A stretch of 51,974 nt of DNA from Pseudomonas rustica (lineage in GTDB: Bacteria > Pseudomonadota > Gammaproteobacteria > Pseudomonadales > Pseudomonadaceae). Below are positions 8,547 through 15,730 of this stretch, in pieces. The stretch is from positions 1-51,974 of the forward strand of contig NZ_JAGYHF010000019.1 in NCBI RefSeq assembly GCF_018336155.1, given 5' to 3'. The number at the start of each line of letters is the position of its first letter. Position 1 is the first letter of the stretch. Below the pieces are notes generated by a model. It made no database searches. It was not told the origin of the DNA and saw nothing but the letters and a program-made list of their open reading frames with translations. The translations under genes were made by a program, and so were the position numbers.

Positions 8547-8875
8547 GACGGCTCTCCCTTTCCTGCTGCACGACCCACCGCATTTTTCAACGAGAGATTT
8601 CGCAATCCGGCAGCTATGAACATTCAACTATTTCGCTATTTCCACGCTAGCTGATCCAAGCCAAAACGCCATTAGTGACAGACAAATAACTGACTAAAGT
8701 AGGGGTGTTGGCCAATTAACAGCAGGAAACGGCCGATCACCAATGGACTAATCCTTTGTGATTAATCCGTTCTTACAGTTGTTGGGAGGGGGTTTGTTGA
8801 CAATGCTCAAATGGCACGGTGGAACCTTGCCGCTGTAGCGTGACATCGGCGCCAAAGGCGCGAAGGAGTGGACGT
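8547..8875. other. Divergent promoter region between rcpC and flp
   Basis: These 329 bp have no coding content and must hold the promoters of the leftward rcp-tad operon and of the rightward flp genes. The stretch 8690-8770 is AT-rich. A ttgaca at about 8797 could be a -35 for flp, but I see no good -10 partner. A possible sigma-54 site (tggcacg...ttgc) has the wrong spacing. Confidence 0.5.
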
Positions 8876-9091
8876 ATGTTTCGTATGACTCTCGACTATC
8901 TGCGGGCGCATGCCCGGACATTCTGCAAAAGCGACGAAGCGGCGTCGGCTATTGAATACGCGATTGTTGTGGCGATGGTCGCCGTGGTTGTCGTGGTATT
9001 TGTGACACCTGTCGGCGATAAGGTACTGGCGATTTTCAACGTCATTCTGACCAAGCTTGGCGGTACGGCGCAGACCAAGCCCGGTATCTGA
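8876..9091 (+). CDS. flp: Flp-type pilin 1
   Basis: A 71-residue type IVb prepilin, the fibre subunit of the Tad pilus. A short charged leader precedes the signature AASAIEYAIVVAMVAVVVVV (Glu27-Tyr28), and the tail ends GTAQTKPGI. By the Flp processing rule (G at -1, E at +5) cleavage falls between Ala22 and Ala23, so the usual Gly at -1 is Ala here. The ATG at 8876 has aaggag upstream; the longer ORF from 8819 would add an unlikely basic extension. It diverges from the tad operon. Confidence 0.92.
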   Translation: MFRMTLDYLRAHARTFCKSDEAASAIEYAIVVAMVAVVVVVFVTPVGDKVLAIFNVILTKLGGTAQTKPGI

Positions 9092-9209
9092 TCGAACTCA
9101 CTCTTCCTTTTTCATGGCCTGTGCGCGCTGACGAATAGCGGGCTCAGGCTTTGACGAGGCTGTTGGATTTTCCGTGTCCGGCCAGTGGTTGGCGCGAAGG
9201 AGAATAGCC

Positions 9210-9422
9210 ATGTTGCTTGAATATGTGATTGCTCGTGTGCGCTCGTTCCTGGGGAGCACCGAGGCGGCGTCGGCCATCGAGTATGCGATTGTGGTGGCGA
9301 TGGTTGCTGTGGTGGTTGTGGTGTTCGTTACGCCGATAGGAGCGAAGGTCTATGCCATTTTCAGCAGTGTGCTGACGTCCTTGGGCGGAACCCCGCCAGC
9401 GGCTCCGGTGCAGACGCCTTGA
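9210..9422 (+). CDS. flp: Flp-type pilin 2
   Basis: A 70-residue paralogue of the preceding pilin with an almost identical core (EAASAIEYAIVVAMVAVVVV) but a different leader and C-terminus (GGTPPAAPVQTP). Glu24-Tyr25 is the pilin signature, and the inferred cleavage is Ala19-Ala20, again without Gly at -1. The start follows aaggag by eight bases; the GTG at 9174 is ignored. The 118-bp gap from pilin 1 shows no terminator, so the two are probably co-transcribed. They look like a tandem duplication, and one may be a minor pilin. Confidence 0.9.
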   Translation: MLLEYVIARVRSFLGSTEAASAIEYAIVVAMVAVVVVVFVTPIGAKVYAIFSSVLTSLGGTPPAAPVQTP

Positions 9423-9485
9423 TCGCGATGATGGGCGAATGACGCGCTACACTCGGGTTCACTTTCGGTTTTTCAGGGATTGCCC

Positions 9486-9896
9486 ATGACTGCTTCCTCG
9501 CTGCCGCGCCAACAGTTGCTTCTGGTTGACGATGAGGAGGATGCGTTGCTGGAGCTGGCTGAGTTGCTGGAGGGTGAGGGGTTTGTGTGTCATACGGCGA
9601 CGTCGGTGAAGTTGGCGTTGCATCATTTGACGCGGCATCCGGATATTGCGTTGGTGATTACCGATTTGCGCATGCCTGAGGAGTCGGGGATGTCGTTGAT
9701 CAAGCGCTTGCGTGAGCATACGTCGCGGGCGCATTTGCCGGTGATTGTGATGTCGGGGCATGCGGATATGGAGGATGTCAGTGATTTGCTGCGGTTGCAG
9801 GTGGTGGATCTGTTTCGCAAGCCGATTTATCACGTGAGGTTGTTTGAGACTTTGGATAATTTGTTTCCCAAGCCTAGGGGGGTTGGGCGGGGGTGA
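9486..9896 (+). CDS. Single-domain response regulator (receiver only)
   Basis: A 136-residue CheY-like receiver domain without an output domain. The acidic pair is Asp15-Asp16 in LLLVDDEEDA, the phosphoacceptor is Asp60 in VITDLRMP, the switch residue is Ser90 in VIVMSGHAD, and the lysine is Lys112 in LFRKPI. All are present. The ATG at 9486 is preferred to the TTG at 9480. It is 63 bp after the second flp gene on the same strand, which suggests a link to pilus control. No sensor kinase is in the window, so its partner is unknown. Confidence 0.85.
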   Translation: MTASSLPRQQLLLVDDEEDALLELAELLEGEGFVCHTATSVKLALHHLTRHPDIALVITDLRMPEESGMSLIKRLREHTSRAHLPVIVMSGHADMEDVSDLLRLQVVDLFRKPIYHVRLFETLDNLFPKPRGVGRG

Positions 9897-9924
9897 GTTT
9901 TTGGGGGTATATCCGTTGGTGGGG

Positions 9925-10262
9925 GTGGGGCTTAGTACGGTTCCGCCCTTACGGCGGGTCACTTTTGCAGACGCCCAAAAGTAACCAAAACGCTTTGCCC
10001 TGACGTTCGGCCCTCGCTTGGGCTCGGGTTCCTTCGCTGCGGGATTGATCCGGGGTTCATCGCCTACGGTTTGCTTCGCTGCACCTCCTCTCGATGTGTT
10101 TGGCTGCGCCAAACGGTCGCTGCGCTCCCACCCCGGATCAATCCCTCCACTCAGCCTGCCGACGGGCTCCGAGCTCAAGATCAAAAGCAGGCGAGCGGAC
10201 ACTCGGCTTATTGAGTGGTGAGAAGCACGGCACGTTCGGCTTTTGATCTTCGTAGGAGCCGA
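9925..10262. repeat. Long Pseudomonas-type intergenic repeat
   Basis: A non-coding block beginning gcttagtacggttccgccc, containing aaaagtaaccaaaacgcttt and an inverted pair, gggattgatccggggt and accccggatcaatccc, around 10040-10145. It looks like one of the large dispersed repeats of P. fluorescens-group genomes. Open frames across it (10018-10221 and the reverse frame) are low-complexity artefacts. It is the left part of a 709-bp gene-free gap (9897-10605). Confidence 0.6.
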
Positions 10263-10319
10263 GCTTGATCGCGAAGGCGGCCTGAGAGCCGACTAATCTT
10301 TACCTGAATATCCCCAACC

Positions 10320-10401
10320 TGTAGGAGCTGCCGAAGGCTGCGATCTTTTGATCTTGCTCTTAAAAACAACATCAAAAGATCGCAGCGTTCGGCAGCTCAC
10401 A
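10320..10401. repeat. REPIN, gtaggagctgccgaaggctg family
   Basis: Inverted copies of tgtaggagctgccgaaggct plus gcgatcttttgatc surround a short A-rich loop; the right copy is slightly decayed. The same REP type recurs at 20919, 25916, 27579, 44776 and 47680. The rest of the gap to 10605 holds no gene I can see. Confidence 0.85.
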
Positions 10402-10605
10402 GGGGGGGGCTCCATTCAGTAGGTGGGTATCGTAATTTTCTTTAGCGCACAAACGTGAACTACGACGAGCGGTAGTTAGACCTGTAATTTCTGACAGTAG
10501 GCAGTCGCCTGCGTTTGGTATTCACTGAGATCTGTTTTCGCCAGCTTTTCTGCAGGGAATTAGTCCTGGAAGGCTTGGTAAATTCTTTGAAAAGGAAATC
10601 AAGTG

Positions 10606-11415
10606 ATGTCTGAGCAGAAGTTGTTATCCGACGCTGAGGCCGTTCTAAGAGAATTGGATGTGGTGTCCGTGCCCGTCAGTCAACAAGCCCGTAAGGCGCC
10701 TGTGGTTGAAAACCTGTTGCCAGCACTGCCGGGTGATAAGGCGACTAAATTACAAAGGAGTCGTCAGGGCAAGGATTGCAGGGTGATTGTGGAGGATCTG
10801 TGGCTACCTCCGGGGCTAGCGCAGGGTGACGCATTTATGGTCTTGTTAAAAAACGGTTCCGAACTGGTTTCTCATTGGATGGACGTACCCATTCCGCCTC
10901 CAGTCAAATTTGAAATGACACTGGCGGGTGCTTTCACGGATACGATGGGATTATTTCGTTTGTCTTATATGGTTCACTATTTGGGTAATGCCCACAAATC
11001 TGATACTTCAGAGTTTGTAATTGACAGAGTTGCCCCCAATTACGGTAATCCTGGTATTGCGGCGGTTCCGCCATCTGAGATCATCAAGGGTGTTGTCACG
11101 CGCAAAATTCTGGATGCTCTTGGGGATATCACTATGATCATTCCCACCCCTGCAGATGTTAAGCAGGGCGATGTCTGCATGGGTTATTACGGAAGCCGTA
11201 ACTCCGGAATTTATGTCGACAGACATGTTGTAGATGATGATACCTCTGCACCGATTCAAATAAAGATTCCAAGGGCGTCAGTTGAAGACAACGGTGATGG
11301 GGCTTTTTTCTTTTATTACATATATGAAGACCGAGTCGGTAACGTCGGCCCATCCTCAAGGCTTTTCCAGTTCGAGATTCAACTGACACCTGTGTCGGTA
11401 GATACGGTTGACTGA
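10606..11415 (+). CDS. Uncharacterised protein, possibly Ig-like/beta-sandwich repeats
   Basis: A 269-residue protein with no signal peptide or membrane helix. After a charged N-terminus (1-45) it appears to hold two related beta-rich modules. The first has FMVLLKNGSELVSHW, ending FVIDRVAPNYGNPG. The second has GDVCMGYYGSRNSGIYV, ending FYYIYEDRVGNVGPSSRLF. The FVIDR.AP linker recalls long multi-module Pseudomonas proteins with Ig-like repeats, so this may be a short or truncated member. Base composition is more AT-rich than in the neighbours, a sign of possible transfer. ATG 10606 follows aaaggaaa. Function unknown. Confidence 0.7.
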   Translation: MSEQKLLSDAEAVLRELDVVSVPVSQQARKAPVVENLLPALPGDKATKLQRSRQGKDCRVIVEDLWLPPGLAQGDAFMVLLKNGSELVSHWMDVPIPPPVKFEMTLAGAFTDTMGLFRLSYMVHYLGNAHKSDTSEFVIDRVAPNYGNPGIAAVPPSEIIKGVVTRKILDALGDITMIIPTPADVKQGDVCMGYYGSRNSGIYVDRHVVDDDTSAPIQIKIPRASVEDNGDGAFFFYYIYEDRVGNVGPSSRLFQFEIQLTPVSVDTVD

Positions 11416-11428
11416 CGTCTGGAAAGAA

Positions 11429-11464
11429 AAACGCCGTCCGAAAGATGAGGATGGCGTTTTTTTT
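11429..11464. terminator. Bidirectional Rho-independent terminator
   Basis: An 11-bp stem (aaacgccgtcc / ggatggcgttt, one G-T pair) with a 9-base loop, followed by a T run. The reverse strand also ends in a T-rich run. It sits between the convergent orphan gene and the TpsB gene and can serve both. Confidence 0.85.
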
Positions 11465-11544
11465 GCCTCAAGACCGGTATTGATTGCGAACAAAAACAGG
11501 CTCTACGAACCTGCTCGCGAAAACGCCCTCCTAAGCACCGCCCC

Positions 11545-13215
11545 CTACAACTGATAACTAAAACTGATGCTATATCGCGTCCGCCGGTTAAACGTATCGA
11601 GTGCTTCATCCGACATTGCCTTCGCCGCTTCCAGCGCGATGTTGTAGTACTTGGCATCGCCAAACCGTAATCCCAGCGCCGCCGAGGACAAGCTGTTCGC
11701 CTGCACCGGCAGTTGATTGAACCAGCTGCGCGAGCGATCCAGCACTACATACGGTTGCAGTATCCGCACCCAGCTTCCTTCGCGGTTGTAGCTGTAGTTG
11801 ACCTCGTACGCCACGCCCCATCCCTTGTCGCCGGACGCTTGGTCATCGGGATAGCCGCGACCGAAATTCTGTCCGCCAAATACCGCGCGTTCGCTGTCGG
11901 GCACGCTGTCGTCGCTCCAGTACAGGGCGGCCGAGAGCACGCCTTGCCAGTTGTCGAAGAATTTATCGCTCTGCACCCCGGACAGTCGTGCGCGGAAGAA
12001 GTCGAGGTCGATGGCGGTGTTGTTGGTTTTTGCGCCCATGCTGTCGAGGCCCTGGTAGAGGCCGGCGCTGAGGATGCGCAGTTGTTGGGCATCGGCTTTG
12101 CGCCAGTCGCCTTCGAAGGCGAGGGCGCGGATGTCGGTGCGTTCTTCGACGCTCAGCGGGTAGCCGACGACGTTGTAGCGGGTTTTGTCGTTGACGGCGT
12201 AGAGGCGCGAGCCGGCTGTTAGCAGTTCGTTGGAGGCGGCGATCAGGGGAACGGTGAAGCCGACCGAGTAGCGGTCGTTTTCGCGGTGCGGTTTGAGTTC
12301 CAGGCCGTTGTCCAGTCGCAGGTTGGTGCCGGGGTCGGCGCGGTAGCGTGAGGCGGACAGGGCCAGTTGTGTGCCCTCGGATCCGAGGAATTGGCTGTAG
12401 TCGGCGCGGTAGTAATGTTCGTCATCGTCACCTGGCGGGAACAGGCCGCTGAGGGTCAGTTGTTCGCCCATCGAGGTTTGCGAATTGCTGCTGACACCGA
12501 GCAACGCCTGCGTGCCGTTGCGGTTGTCTTCGGTGGTGCTGAGTGTGCTGGTGAACGGCTTGCGGCTGGCCTGGGCGATCAGGGTGGTGGCGCCGTCGGT
12601 GGTGCCCGGTGGCGGCACTTGCGCCTGAATGGTGACGCCGGGGATGCGTGTCATCAGCGTGGTGTAGCGTTCGAAAGTCTTGCGGGTCAGCGGGCGTTCG
12701 GCCTGGATTTTGGTGATGAATTTATCCAGCAGACCTCTGACGCGGCCGACGTCGCCTTCGACTTGTACGTCGCGTACGTAACCTTCCACCAACACCACCC
12801 GCGCCACGCCGTCGTCGAATTTCTGTTGCGGCAGGAACGCGTAGGACAACAGGTAGCCGTCCTGTTGATAACGGCGGGTGATGTTGCGCGTGGCTTCGAT
12901 CAGATCGGCGAGGCTGGTTTCGCGGCCGATCAGGGGCTTGTAGTTTTCTGCCAGTTCAGTGAGCGGGTAGATCGTGCCGCCTTCGATCTGCACGGTTTTC
13001 AGGTTGATCTTGGTGCTCATCATCAACGGCTGCGCGGCGGCAGCGCCGGGATCCGGGACTTGCACGGGCGCGGCGTTCGGGCGATAGGCATCGGCCGGCA
13101 GGTTGGGCACGGGCAGGTTGCGGATGGTTTCGTTGGAGTTGAGGAAGGTCGGCAGGGTGTCGGCGAGGGCAGTGGAACTGAGGCTGAGGAACAGCAAAGA
13201 CGCCATTACGCGCAT
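11545..13215 (-). CDS. TpsB/FhaC-family outer-membrane transporter (ShlB/FhaC/HecB)
   Basis: A 556-residue Omp85-superfamily exporter. It has a signal peptide at 1-18 (ending SSTALA), a Pro-rich linker, a POTRA domain at about 70-148 (NLKTVQIEGG to VLVEGYV), a second POTRA-like region at 150-225, and a C-terminal beta-barrel ending SISFSYQL. The lid-loop tetrad VRGY of TpsB proteins appears as GRGY at 452-455. Such proteins secrete one partner across the outer membrane. No TpsA-like protein is adjacent; the upstream gene is a collagen-like lipoprotein. The ATG at 13215 follows ggag by 6 bases. Confidence 0.88.
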   Translation of the reverse strand: MRVMASLLFLSLSSTALADTLPTFLNSNETIRNLPVPNLPADAYRPNAAPVQVPDPGAAAAQPLMMSTKINLKTVQIEGGTIYPLTELAENYKPLIGRETSLADLIEATRNITRRYQQDGYLLSYAFLPQQKFDDGVARVVLVEGYVRDVQVEGDVGRVRGLLDKFITKIQAERPLTRKTFERYTTLMTRIPGVTIQAQVPPPGTTDGATTLIAQASRKPFTSTLSTTEDNRNGTQALLGVSSNSQTSMGEQLTLSGLFPPGDDDEHYYRADYSQFLGSEGTQLALSASRYRADPGTNLRLDNGLELKPHRENDRYSVGFTVPLIAASNELLTAGSRLYAVNDKTRYNVVGYPLSVEERTDIRALAFEGDWRKADAQQLRILSAGLYQGLDSMGAKTNNTAIDLDFFRARLSGVQSDKFFDNWQGVLSAALYWSDDSVPDSERAVFGGQNFGRGYPDDQASGDKGWGVAYEVNYSYNREGSWVRILQPYVVLDRSRSWFNQLPVQANSLSSAALGLRFGDAKYYNIALEAAKAMSDEALDTFNRRTRYSISFSYQL

Positions 13216-13260
13216 AGGACACTCCGTGGTCATCACAGCACCGGGCTGATTTTTCCTAAG

Positions 13261-13292
13261 AAAAAAGCGGAAGACTCGTAGGAATCTTCCGC
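13261..13292 (-). terminator. Rho-independent terminator between collagen-like gene and tpsB
   Basis: A perfect 8-bp stem (gcggaaga / tcttccgc) with a 10-base loop. On the minus strand it is followed directly by six T residues. It lies 55 bp after the collagen-like stop and 46 bp before the TpsB start, so it could limit read-through into the transporter gene. Confidence 0.85.
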
Positions 13293-13346
13293 CCTCAACC
13301 AAGCGTAGGCGCTGTAGGTGAGGCCGTCGAATCGGCCAGGTGCAAT

Positions 13347-15245
13347 TTAGCGTTTGTTGCCGCCCAGGGCGCCGGTCAGACCACCGAGTACGCCACCCAG
13401 ACCACCACCGGTGGCGGTGCCGCCAGCGCCGGAAGCGGTGCTGGTGACTGTGTTGAGTACGCCGCCGACAGTGCCGCCGACAGTGTTGACCGTATTGCCG
13501 ACGGTGGCGCCGACGTTACTGACCAGTGAAGTGACCGGGTTTGTCGCGCCAGTACCTCCGCCCGCCGTGCCGGCGTTGACCAGGCCTCCGACAGCGCCGA
13601 CGGTGGTGCCCACGCTGGCGACGGTGCCACCGACGGCGCTGAGAACCGGGTTGCTTGTGGCACCGGCGATGCCGCCACCCAGATTGCTGACTGCGCCGCC
13701 CACTTGTGCGGTGAGGCTGGAGACCGGGCTGCCAAGGCCGGTCGCTGCGCCGACATTTTGCGTCAGGCTGGTGACGGCTGCCGTGACCGGAGCAATGCCT
13801 GTACTGACGGTGTTGGTGATGGTTGCCAGGGTTGCGGTCGGTGCGGTGATCGGTGTGCCCGAACCGCCCAGAGCCGTGTTGAGCGAGGCGACGGTATTGC
13901 CGACCGAGACGACGGTGCCGCCCGGAGCTGCCAGTGCGCTGTTGCCAGTGCTCAAGCCGCTGCCAACATTGGCCACCGCGCCGCCGACGGTTTGCAGCAG
14001 GCCGGTGCCGCCGAGCGCGCCGCCGATGCCGCCAAGTCCGCCACCGATGCCGCCGGAATCGCCACCACCGGTGCCGCTTGATACCAGGCCACCGGCCTTG
14101 CCCACTGCGCTGCCGACATTGCTCAGCGCGCCGCCGACGGTGTTAGTGACGGGGTTGCCATTACCGGTGGCAGTCACTTTGCTGCCGAGGCCGGTTACAG
14201 TTGCGCCGAGTTGCTGGGTCAGGCCATTGAGTGGCGAGCCGAGGCCGGTTGCGCCGCCGACTTTGGTGGTGATGCTTTCAGTCATGGCAATCACCGGTAC
14301 CAGTTTGTCGCCGACGCCTTTGGTCAGCGAGCCAAGCGGGCCGGTGGTGGTAGCGGCACTGAGGGTGTCGCCAATCATGGTCACTTTGTCACCAACGCTA
14401 CCGAGAATCGGTGCGACTTTGGTCACCACGCCACCGACGACTGGAACGCTGCTGGTGGCGGTCACCAATTTGCCGTCAAGATCCTTAACACCATTGCCGA
14501 CATCTGAAACTACTCCACCGACCGATGCGGCGGTAACGCCCAGACCATTGTCAGTGGTGCCCAGTTTGCCGATGCCGTTGGCCACACCATCGCCGAGCGT
14601 GCTGACCACATTGCCGGTGGTGTTGACTGCGCTTTGAACCACACCGCCGACAACCGGCACTTTACTCAGCGAATCGCCCACCTGGCCAACGCCATCGCCG
14701 ACGCCGGAGACGGTTTTGCCGACATCCTGAATCAGGTTGGTGGTGACCAAAGGCGTAGTGGTCGGATTAGTCGGGTCAGTTGGATTGGTCGGGCCGGTAG
14801 GTCCGGTTGGACCCGTAGGCCCGGTTGGGCCAGTGGAACCGGTTTCGCCAGTAGAACCCGTTGGTCCGGTAGGGCCGGCGGGACCTGCAGGGCCGGTCGG
14901 ACCCGCTGGGCCGGTGGTGCCTGTGCCGTTGGTTCCGCCAGTGCCAGCCGTACCGTCCGTGCCGTTGTTGCCGTTTGTACCGCCAGTTCCGCCAGTGCCG
15001 TTAGTACCACCTGTGCCGGCCGTGCCGTCAGTCCCGGTTCCACCGGTACCACCGCTGCCGGCCGTACCATCGGTGCCGCTGCCGGAACCACCCGCAGCCC
15101 CGTCAGTACCGGCGGAGCCACTGGCCGGCGCAGAACTGCCGGAGCTGCTGTGATGGCCGCCACCGCCGCTGCTGCAACCGGCGAGACCGAGAGAGAGAAC
15201 CACTGCCAAAGCGATTGCAGATTTTGACCAGACTTGAGTTTTCAT
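13347..15245 (-). CDS. Collagen-like, glycine-rich repeat lipoprotein
   Basis: A 632-residue protein with a lipoprotein signal (LGLAGC, Cys24; Ser at +2 favours outer-membrane sorting). A Gly/Ser/Thr region rich in G-T-X triplets follows (about 46-111), then 14 collagen G-X-Y triplets, mostly GPT (112-153), and a PT-rich linker. The last 460 residues are low-complexity Gly/Val/Thr repeats of the kind VGxTVxxVG; duplicated blocks include ATGLGSP and VPVVGGVV. The ATG at 15245 follows aagga. The gene lies directly upstream of the TpsB gene, which suggests but does not prove that it is the TpsB cargo. Inferred role: surface stalk or matrix protein. Confidence 0.85.
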   Translation of the reverse strand: MKTQVWSKSAIALAVVLSLGLAGCSSGGGGHHSSSGSSAPASGSAGTDGAAGGSGSGTDGTAGSGGTGGTGTDGTAGTGGTNGTGGTGGTNGNNGTDGTAGTGGTNGTGTTGPAGPTGPAGPAGPTGPTGSTGETGSTGPTGPTGPTGPTGPTNPTDPTNPTTTPLVTTNLIQDVGKTVSGVGDGVGQVGDSLSKVPVVGGVVQSAVNTTGNVVSTLGDGVANGIGKLGTTDNGLGVTAASVGGVVSDVGNGVKDLDGKLVTATSSVPVVGGVVTKVAPILGSVGDKVTMIGDTLSAATTTGPLGSLTKGVGDKLVPVIAMTESITTKVGGATGLGSPLNGLTQQLGATVTGLGSKVTATGNGNPVTNTVGGALSNVGSAVGKAGGLVSSGTGGGDSGGIGGGLGGIGGALGGTGLLQTVGGAVANVGSGLSTGNSALAAPGGTVVSVGNTVASLNTALGGSGTPITAPTATLATITNTVSTGIAPVTAAVTSLTQNVGAATGLGSPVSSLTAQVGGAVSNLGGGIAGATSNPVLSAVGGTVASVGTTVGAVGGLVNAGTAGGGTGATNPVTSLVSNVGATVGNTVNTVGGTVGGVLNTVTSTASGAGGTATGGGLGGVLGGLTGALGGNKR

Positions 15246-15442
15246 GATCGAGATTCCTTGCACCTGTCACAACGTTCGTTGCCTTCGATGACTCGCCGAT
15301 TCATGTCGCCGGCAATGTCTTCGCCCGTTGCTGCAATCTCAGTCCAGGCGCGGGTTCTCGCCATTCTCAAGTTGGTATTAACGCCTTTATATAGAGGGCC
15401 GTTTGCTGCGCCTTAGGACTAATACCGAGGTGATAAACGCGC
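15246..15442 (-). other. Upstream region of the collagen-like gene
   Basis: Non-coding. An AT-rich tatata at 15388-15393 could be the -10 of the leftward promoter, but no convincing -35 is seen. With the terminator and REPIN to its right it makes up a 485-bp gap without genes. Confidence 0.4.
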
Positions 15443-15479
15443 AAAAAAAAGCCTTGAAAATCAAGGCTTGGGTTTTTTC
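15443..15479 (-). terminator. Rho-independent terminator
   Basis: A 9-bp stem (aagccttga / tcaaggctt) with a 3-base loop, flanked by A8 on the left and T6 on the right, so it is functional in either direction. Read leftward it would end the ketoreductase-MaoC operon, whose last stop is at 15731. Confidence 0.8.
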
Positions 15480-15580
15480 ATTGGGCGGGAGGGGAGGCGC
15501 GAAAACTTAAGTGATATATACACAATTAACAGGTCAAATTTCCCCGTTTCCGGGATCGACACAACCCTCTGTGCCACCTC

Positions 15581-15725
15581 AACCCTGTGGTGAGGGGATT
15601 TATCCCCGTTGGGTGGCGCAGCCGCCCCAAGATCAGCAATCAGTTTCTTTCTGATACACCGCATTGAATGGACTCACGACTGCTTCGCAGCCGAACGGGG
15701 ATAAATCCCCTCACCACAAGGGTTC
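15581..15725. repeat. REPIN, tggtgaggggatttatccccgttg family
   Basis: Inverted copies of aaccctgtggtgaggggatt plus tatccccgtt face each other across about 90 bp. It lies directly downstream of the MaoC gene. No other copy was noticed in the window. Confidence 0.85.
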
Positions 15726-15730
15726 TGCGT

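Noticed and set aside
8800..8835. Sigma-54 promoter before flp (tggcacg ... ttgc)
   Set aside because: The spacing between the -24 and -12 elements is about four bases too long.
9459..10202. 247-residue minus-strand frame over the receiver gene and the long repeat
   Set aside because: Spans a repeat and the opposite strand of a clear gene; no domain resemblance.
9925..10262. Insertion-sequence remnant
   Set aside because: No transposase fragment or target duplication is visible; it fits a dispersed non-coding repeat better.
13354..14637. 427-residue Pro/Thr/Ala-rich open frame on the plus strand
   Set aside because: It is the complement of the repetitive collagen-like gene; composition is an artefact of that gene's codon use and there is no credible ribosome site.
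14737..15153. Plus-strand frame reading VGPVGPVGP
   Set aside because: A shadow of the GPT/GTX triplets on the minus strand. The minus frame has a lipoprotein signal and Shine-Dalgarno; this one has neither.
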